Shown piece after piece: positions 12,401 through 21,400 of a stretch of DNA of 38,332 nt; the stretch's first letter is position 1; the number at the start of each line of letters is the position of its first letter. The notes under the pieces were generated by a model. The model saw only the letters and a list, made by a program, of their open reading frames with translations, was not told where the DNA came from and searched no databases. The translations under genes and the position numbers were made by a program. Origin of the DNA: Acanthaster planci (taxonomy: Eukaryota; Echinodermata; Asteroidea; Valvatida; Acanthasteridae); assembly GCF_001949145.1 (NCBI RefSeq), contig NW_019091726.1, positions 100,193-138,524 on the forward strand. Reading direction: 5' to 3'.

Positions 12401-15400
12401 GACCATCCACATTAGCAAGTACATGTACAGTACTTGGATCTTTACTGAATAGTAAACAATTGCTCCCATAATGTTAGTAGACCTGCCACATTTATATTTG
12501 TGAATTTGCTTATTTCAGCAACGGCATCATCAGTGACGAACGAGTGTCCAGTAAACGATTCTGTTAATTTACTAGCGATATTAAGTGTGTACATGTATTG
12601 AGAACTGTTTGATTCTTGCCTTTCTTAAGACAGTGTGCACCTGTCAGTTTGATTAATTTGATTTGTGCCAAGGGAATACATTGTAAATATATTGTACTTT
12701 CTATATTTGACTAGTTACCGCAAACTGTCTTTCTCTGGCAATGTTCTGTGAACTTACACAAGTTTTCCCTTCCACGTGGGAAAATCAATTATTATTCTCG
12801 GGTTATTCTGACATATCATATGACCCATTTCTCCAGATGTAACCCTGAACACAACCACAACCAATGAGGCCCATTCTCCAAACCCTACCTGAACACAAGC
12901 ACATCAATATGACCCATTTCCCAAGACCTTACCTTAACACAACCACATGTAATGAGACCCATTTCTCTACATCTTACCCCGATCACAGCCACGTCTTATA
13001 CATCCTACGGTATTTTCCAAAGTTTTACCATGAAGAAAGCCACATCTAATGCTTCCCATACTCTCTCGTCTTCTCCTTAACCCCTTTGCGCCGGAAGATG
13101 GTAAGAGCCACTGTAAAAATTGAGATCCNNNNNNNNNNNNNNNNNNNNNNNNNNNNNNNNNNNNNNNNNNNNNNNNNNNNNNNNNNNNNNNNNNNNNNNN
13201 NNNNNNNNNNNNNNNNNNNNNNNNNNNNNNNNNNNNNNNNNNNNNNNNNNNNNNNNNNNNNNNNNNNNNNNNNNNNNNNNNNNNNNNNNNNNNNNNNNNN
13301 NNNNNNNNNNNNNNNNNNNNNNNNNNNNNNNNNNNNNNNNNNNNNNNNNNNNNNNNNNNNNNNNNNNNNNNNNNNNNNNNNNNNNNNCGGGAATGTGGAA
13401 GCATGAGTAGAGCCGCATGCCACCGAGCAATGAGCCTTTTCACTGTGTAATTCAAAGCGTGCAGAGCACGCAGGGCCACAAACCAAGAATTTGCAGTTTG
13501 GCAGGTGGCCTTCGCGGCCAAGCAACGTTGAAATTCTTGGAGTCGGCTTTCGGAAAGAAATTCCCGTCATCAAGGAGTTAACAAAGCCACATCTCTTGAG
13601 TGTAATTTTGTAACACTGTAACCAAGAACACAGCCACATACCATGAGTCCCATTTCCCAACGTCTTACCCTGAACACAGCCATATCTGACGCATCTCGTT
13701 TGGCTGCTCTCTCTACAAGTATCTCAGCAATCTGTTGAAGAAATGCCTCTTGAGCCGCAAATCCAACAGCTTTTACTGCTGGGTTGTTGTGGGCACTCCA
13801 CTTGTTGAAAGCCTCATGTAAGTCCTGCAAGAATCATTTTACACATGCAAGATCACATTGAACAAGTCAAAGTTCCCCTGAATGTCAAAAATTGATAAAT
13901 GAAATCTAATCTATACAAAATAAGCACAGATCTAACACCATTTGTTCCATACATGACGCAAGGAAGTCTATAATCTAATATCTTAAGACAATTATACTTC
14001 CGATTATCTTTGTTACCAGTATTACAAGATAGCCTTTCCATACCTGATGGTCACTGTACAAATACGGGCCAAACTGGGCTGAATGCTTGGCAAACATATT
14101 CAGCCCAGCTTTGTTGAGTTCATAGCGTGTGTGGTCCACTGTTGGATCAATGGCCATGCGGGCAAATCTGTAGATATCTTTGGAATGCTTAGCACCTGCA
14201 TTTGGTTGAAGATTGAAAAGAGGGATGTCAGAAAAACAGCTAAGTAGGACTTTAGCTGGTTAGATTTGCTAGGACAACTGAACAGACTGCAGGTGCATGT
14301 ATTGTCAAATGTAACTGGCAAAGTGGGATTATCAAATGTGAGCATCAACATTACCGTTTTGTAAAGTATGTACATGTACATGTATATTCAATTGATTTTC
14401 ATTATGTGCTGGTACAAATTTAGTTAACATGAAATTCCAGCTAAAACCAACCCAACTATCAGTCCTGACGGTTTGTGCAGTCTATGAGAAAACACTTGGT
14501 CAAGACAGACTACAGAAAAATTCATTTAATACCAATTATACTGACTCATTTGCATGCACAACTCATTTAAAAAGAACTTCTTTTGAAACTGCGAGGACAA
14601 GTCTAATTGCACACTTAAAGGCTTATTTTCAAGGCTTGGATAGTATCTTACGATGCTTGATGTTGAAGCATCAGTATGGTGCCTGTATGCACAATGTGAT
14701 GAATACATGTACAGGTAGCATGTGTGCAGCACCATACTTATGCTATACATGTACCTCAATGTACATCCCACAGTAAGCTCAGTAGTTGAGTTTGGATTAT
14801 ACAGAATGTCGTTATATGCTGTGACCTGTCCTATTCAATGGAAAGATTGTCAAATAAAATTCACTAATTAATCAGCTGAATACATAACTTATTAAAGCCC
14901 TCTATCATTTTCTAATTAAGTTATCACTCCATGTGATTTTATTTTTAGCCCACTGATGCTGGGTGGTACCAGTACCAGGTTCTTCCTAACTGTACAGTCA
15001 TAGTTTCCAATTATAAATGATACATACACGTACAAGTATTTCAACAGTAAGTACATGTATTACAGGTATGTGCAAATTTCATATCCCTTCATCACGTCTT
15101 TTCCATGCAGGCTCAAGTACATGTGCAACAATGCATACATGGTGAATGGCAAAGTCTACACTTCACATCCTGAGATATTTATATTCAGTCAATATTTAAA
15201 GGAGGTAATAGGACTCAACTGCACACTGCATGCAAGATGCAACTTGTTGCTTGAGATTTAAATGAGCATGTACGTTGTAACTCCTTTAATGTTCATGTGA
15301 AAGTATTTTGTAAAAGTTATGACATACATCGTGGACAAGTTGGCAGAGTAAGAACGACATGTGTACCAACATTTCTTCTGTTCTTAGTTTCTTCCGTGCT

Positions 15401-18400
15401 AGGAAAATGAGATGCCAACTACAGCACATGTTAGGCCTGCACACATTTGGCTTTACACAAAACACCACTGACCTTCTTCAACTGACTGTGTGAAATTGAC
15501 CAAGTAATGTCCCAAGCCAGTCAGGCAACCAGCTATGACTGTAAGTTCCGGCTTTCTGGTCTTCGATGTCATCTGTAAGAAAATACCAAAACATAATGAT
15601 TCTATTTTCAAGCATTTCTTGAGAGTGAAGAGTTCATACTATATATGCACCTTATTTTAAGTATCATTATAAATTCAACTTAAAATGCACTATTTTAAGT
15701 TTAATTCTTCAGTGTCAACTGCCATTACCTGCTGGTTTAGTGTTGCGATGTAGACACTAAGCAGCCGTTCTGAATATCCAGACATCAAAACAGGATAGAT
15801 TTCAGCAAGAACACCCAACAGACAATAAATACCTTGCTTGACTGCGAGAGGATAAAGTGAAAACATGAATTAGCTGCAAATTAAGCACGACATTCACATA
15901 ATCTTACTAGCATTTTGATATTTTGTCTTTTGAAGTTCTAAGCAAATCTTTGTGTAGCAAACTGTTGGAGTTTTCTGCTGATTTTGTGTGTCTCGGCAGA
16001 GTGTTGACAATGATGACTGAAGCATAGGGAGTTACCATGCCTGTTTTCTGTAGGGAACACCGCTGGAAACAGTGAGCAACTATTCTTCAACTAATTCAGG
16101 CATGTGTAATAGGATAAATTTTATGCCCCCCACTTTTTGAAATTCTAACTCCCCAGAGTTAGGTCATGCAGTTTCTTAGAAATGTGTGGGTTGCTTGGCA
16201 GCACGTGTGGGCAGGTTGGTAGCAGAACTTGCAACCAACCACAAAGGTCCTTGAGGAGGAGCAGATAAATTCTGTGGCCAATGACCCTCCACTCCACTTG
16301 GCTACTGGACTCGACAGAGACTGTTCTGTTGTCTGTGATCTCTCCTTGCATTGAACCTGCCACAATTACATATTCGTCCCTGTCCTGCTCTAGGCAAAGA
16401 CACCACTAGTACTGAGGCACTAGGGTAACCTTAGTGAGCCTATTGAGCTGTATGTACTGCTGGACATGGAGTGACTTGGAGCCGAGTCGCATGAATTGTG
16501 TTCCCCACGCCTGCTTTACTCAAGCCGGGGAAGGAGAGACTGTGCTATCGAGCCCTGCACATGATCTGCACGTAGCCAATGATCCTCAGAATTCATTCAA
16601 GCCCCCTTGATCTGCAAGTCCTTTAACTGCAGGCTCCCCAGCTTATTGCCAAGTGAAGCCAGGACAAGTCATCCCCAACTTCAACACAACTTCGAGCTAG
16701 GCCCTTTATTTATTTTTGTTGTTACTTAATAATAATCTTCTGTGAACAGAATCCCTGGGTTTTTCTTGTTGTTTTTTAATATATGTATCCTTTAGATTTA
16801 GGATATTTGTATTTTTGTACAGCGTGTGAAAACTTTTCACTAGCTTAGCCGGAAACGCACTAATCTCCACAAGTTGGCTGACAATAAAAAGGCGTAAACT
16901 AGTAAGCAAATAAATAATGTAAGCAGGTGCCATAATTTTCATATTATGCCCGCTACACATGCAACTCTTGTTCCCCCCCCAAAAGAGGAAAACCTGAGTA
17001 TATGATACTGTGAGAACGCATTGAAAAGCCAATATGGTGTATGGTCCTGGGCCCATCTTAGGGCCCCGGAAAATTTTGAATTCTAAATACTCTCTGGTGC
17101 ATTCTGGGGAGTTCTGAAAACTTGAATTGAATTTTTGAAGTATATTTTTCATTTCACAATCTGCACACTTGTCAAGATTTCTTCTGTTACTTTTTGTATT
17201 TGAAGTATACAACATACGTATCTTGACATCTCAAATTTTTCTAACTGATGCTTCTTGTTGATTTTATTTTCTCCATGTGAGTTAGTCTGGCTTTCTTGGC
17301 GACCTTAGCAGCAACCTCTAGCACTCTTCTTTTAGTTGTTGTGGGTTTTGGATGTTGAAGTGGATGCTTGGCAGAGGCTTTTTGTTCAGCAAGATGCTTG
17401 ATTGATTCTTCTCTGGTCGTCCACATGTTAGCCACAACAATCTTGTTGAAGAAAGTCTTTTTTCAAGAGTACTAGAAATGGCTTGTGACCATGTCCTTCG
17501 TTTTTGAAGTCATTTTTCCAGGTTGTCAAACAATCTCGGATGTTTGTCTGACACATACATGTACATGTTCAAGGCACAGAGCGACAGCACATGCAGTCTG
17601 TGTCCTAACGTCGCGATGTGCAAGTCGATAGAGAAAAAGATATGGAGCCAGGCTATTGACCAGACCAGAATAGATGGGATTTCAAGCTATTCATGGTGAC
17701 AGATAACTAAGGTGGAAAGCTTGCGGTAGCACCATGCAAAGGTACGATCTCTTTTGTGAGTCTGTATGGTTCTGAAAAGAACCATGAGAAAAGCGCTACG
17801 ATGATCTCGTATGTAACAAAGTCGGGTGTCCTGGATATTTAACAGTTTCCTCAAACACTAGCAGAGAACCAGACGACAATTTTTATTCTTTCTTCCAAGT
17901 AGAAGCTGCACTACTGTATAAGTTTTTGCCGAGTGCCAGCGTCGCGTCCATCACACCGCAATCCAAGGTGTGAGCAAACAGCAGAAGCACGGACAAAGCC
18001 TAAGGTGGTATTTTTTGTGGTTCGATTTTTTTAAAAAGTAGAAATCCGTGAATCCGCAGAAGAGCTGAATGCCTGCTAATTGGGTCAACTTTGTGTCATT
18101 ACTTGTTTACATGTACCTGTTTGTGAGAGCTTAGATGGCTGCATAAGCTGCTCAAAGTAAAGCTCAATCATCTTAGGAATATCAAGATCTGCCTCCATCT
18201 GAGCTGATGCAGAACGTTGCAACAACTGTTGACATGAAACAATAAGGACTACATGTACATGTAGGTATGGTAATGGGACAATCAACACAAAAGAATGTCA
18301 TTATCCATGGTGCCTCATAGAACCTGTTGGTTTCCACAAGGATCTGGTTTGCAGTCAGTGATCCCAGAACAGGTTCATGCAATCCATTAGGCAGGTTCAG

Positions 18401-21400
18401 GTATCAGTGACCAATGACAGATCACTGATTGCAATCCAGATCCTCATGAAACAAACAAGCCCCAAGTGACAACTTAAACTCAGTGATTATGTGTCAGTAC
18501 GGGAAATTAATCATTACGTCGCGATCTGGAAGCAAAAAAAAACTAGTTTATAGAATACTTGTTTGGCATATCTAATGTAGACTTTCTTTTGTTGCGCTGA
18601 TAACGATTTCGTACACTCTTTCTCTTCATTTTGCTGCAGAAGACTCCAAAGTGCCTCTGAAGGCGATTTTCAGAAAGGGGGAAATGCCAGGTGGACATGT
18701 TTAAGTCCACACAATGTCATACCCTGCATTACCGTATGTGTGCTTCTCTTGATCAGAAGTCCACACGATGTGTGTCACTCCTGTGCATGTACCAGTACAG
18801 TACTAGGCATGAGTGCAAATACATATTGCTCTTGAAAACTTTCAATGCAAGAAATGAAGGCGTGCAAATGCATTGTATCTTTGCACATATTGCATCTCTA
18901 CTGACCGATAAAGACATCTGCTTGTACAAAACATGCCCCCACTTGCATTAACCCTAACACTCCTCAGTCCTCCAACAGGTGAAGGATTGAGGAGGGTTAG
19001 GGTTAATTATAAATACATGTGCTTACCTCTATCAGTACGGGAAATGTCTTTGTCTTGACTTTGGCTGATTTATCTCTCATGAAAGCAGAGATACAGATCT
19101 TTTTAATCTCTACAGTGCGTGCTAGCAGGCGGGAACCCGCCTTGAGCAAAAATGCATGAAGAAACTCCAGAAGTTGTTCCTTGCTTCCCTTCAACTACCA
19201 GTAAATGGAGAATAAAAATCTACAAGTACATGTAAAAGTTTCAAAACAACTTAAAGAAAAAAACTGTCTAGATTACAAGCAATATTCTGATTAATCAGTC
19301 ACAGGAAAAGAACAGTTGATCTTTGAAATCAATTTTATAACTCATTTTCCATAGACCGTTTTGCCACACGTAACTGTATGAGGTACTGTATAGGATACGA
19401 GCATTTGTTGGTGCAGGCTCACTTGTGCAGAGACTTTCACCTCTGTTTGAATTTGAGTTTCAGTTTTAGTTCTTAATTCTGTGGGTTTTTACTGGGATAT
19501 TTATTCAGAGGTTTCCCCGTCTAAAACCGTCTAAGAACTTAATGTTTCTAGACCTATACACGCTAATGTTTCAAGCTTTCCAACTACATGTACACTGTAC
19601 TGACCATTGCCGATTTTGAGAAATATTTTCTTTCAATACAAAAATTTTTAAAATCTCAATACAGGACAAGCAGTACAATATAAGTTACATATACTGTGAT
19701 TAAAAAATCTTAGATTTGAATGAACTACATGTACCAACTGGTAGGTTAGATTTTCATCAGAATGATTACATACCTCATCTTTGGGGATGGCTTTGTTAAG
19801 GAACACCAGGATGCCATTGTCCTTATTAAACAGCTGTGAGCAGCAGTATGCTATGAGTATTAATTAAAAAATAGCAATTAGAATGTAATTGCACATACGT
19901 ACATGTACATGTGTATATATGTACCAGTATGTGTACCAGGTTACGTACTGTACATGTACAGATGAATTTGCGGGTATTTTTAGAACCAGGTACCTGTTTT
20001 TTGTTAACATCGGGTACCTGGAAAAGAGATCACTTAATGGTAACAAGTGGCATTGTGCATGACCCGGTGGACCATGTGCCCGAAACACGGTTCTTTTTGG
20101 TACATAGGAAGCAAGCAGCACATCGTTCAGTTTGCAAATTTTTTTTTGTGGGTATATGAAACAGAAAAACAAATTCTCACAGGTATTTTTAGAACCAGGT
20201 ACCTGTTTTTTGTTAACATCGGGTACCCGGAAAAGAGATCACTTAATGGTAACAAGTGGCATTGTGCACGACCCGGTGGACCATGTGCCCGAAACACGGT
20301 TCTTTTTGGTACATAGGAAGCAAGCAGCACATCGTTCAGTTTGCAAATTTTTTTGTGGGTATACGAAACAGAAAAACATATCCTCACAGGAACGTCAGGA
20401 AAGAGGACAGAGCTGCAAACCACCTGCATGATATACACACCTGCAACCTCTCAAAGGAAATGTCCTAGATGCTGCATGGCCACGTACACGCGGAACACAC
20501 GTGCCGTGCACAAATGGTGAGTGCTGGTTGTGTCACGTGCGGACCAGATCAGTGCTATGTACGTAACGGGTTAAAAAGCTTAAAGTTTTATGTACAAAAA
20601 TACCACCGTAACTCGAACAATGCCCACACCATTATATCCACTTATTTTGAAGTTTCTGATTAAAAAACCGCCACCAAAATGCTTCAAATGGCGTTGGAAG
20701 TATCGGAAGAAGGAGTCATCGAAAATGCATTTCTTTTTTCATGAGGACCAGTTGTATGCATATTGCACAAATCAACGTAGCTGCAACCGTAATCCTGGCT
20801 TTCAAGACACTGAAACCACCGGTAACCTGATTATAACGTGGGCCCAATTATAGTCCCCTTCAGGCAGTCCAATTGCTGACACTGCAGCGGCCACATGACC
20901 GCAAAAGGAAAGGTCAGGTGACCACACATAGTAACCATACGAAAAATCCATTTTTAGCCAGAACCATTTTAAAAAGTTGATTTTCTAATAAAGGTTTTTT
21001 TAATTTTGAGAAAATTAGATGAAAATAATAATTAATTAAAAAGTAGAAATTGTGTAAAGTTTGACTGAACTTTTCAACTGTAAGGTGAGCTATCAACGAT
21101 ACCCTCCCCATGCCGCACAGATGACGAACCCATTACGTCACAAACATTTCTGCTGTGCCCGTGTAGTTGAGTTCACAATGACTTTGTATGGTAATGTTGC
21201 CCGATCCGAAAGTAGGGGGAAAAGCTTGCAGTTTTCGGTTAATTAACAAAAACGGAAACTCTAAAAAAGTCATTTTGATTAAGCAGACATTAGATGCAAA
21301 GGTTTGTAGACTACCGGGTATTCAATCTAGACAAATATTTGAAATCGCACGTAGTGAGTGACCTATCATCCGTGAATTTTAGTGGTTTTTGTGCTCTTGT

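Larger units (their letters stand above)
10129..13668 (-). other. PRKDC intron 9 (about 3.5 kb)
   Basis: It contains a 217-bp MITE (10763-10979), a two-copy degenerate repeat at about 12241-12375, an 8-bp inverted repeat (TAGTCCGT...ACGGACTA, about 11879-11908), and the 46-bp tandem array with the TTAA-flanked insertion and assembly gap (12830-13680). No coding sequence is supported. Confidence 0.75.
12830..13680. repeat. Tandem array of a 46-bp unit containing the PRKDC exon 9 splice donor
   Basis: Units run approximately CCCATTTCCCAAGACCTTAC followed by CCTGAACACAACCACATCTA ATGAG-like bases, 43-46 bp each. At least four degenerate copies lie at 12830-13075 and two more at about 13578-13685, separated by a TTAA-flanked insertion. 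The rightmost unit, on the - strand, is the last 20 or so bases of PRKDC exon 9 plus its donor (AGG/GTAAGA); other units keep recognisable donors such as GTAAGG (about 12934) and GTAAGA (about 12983). Confidence 0.85.

Noticed and set aside
12967-13660. Several long frames crossing 13129-13387
   Set aside because: They run through the N gap and are artefacts.
16706-17215. 169-codon - strand open frame
   Set aside because: No recognisable domain, poor start context and likely repeat-derived; not called as a gene.
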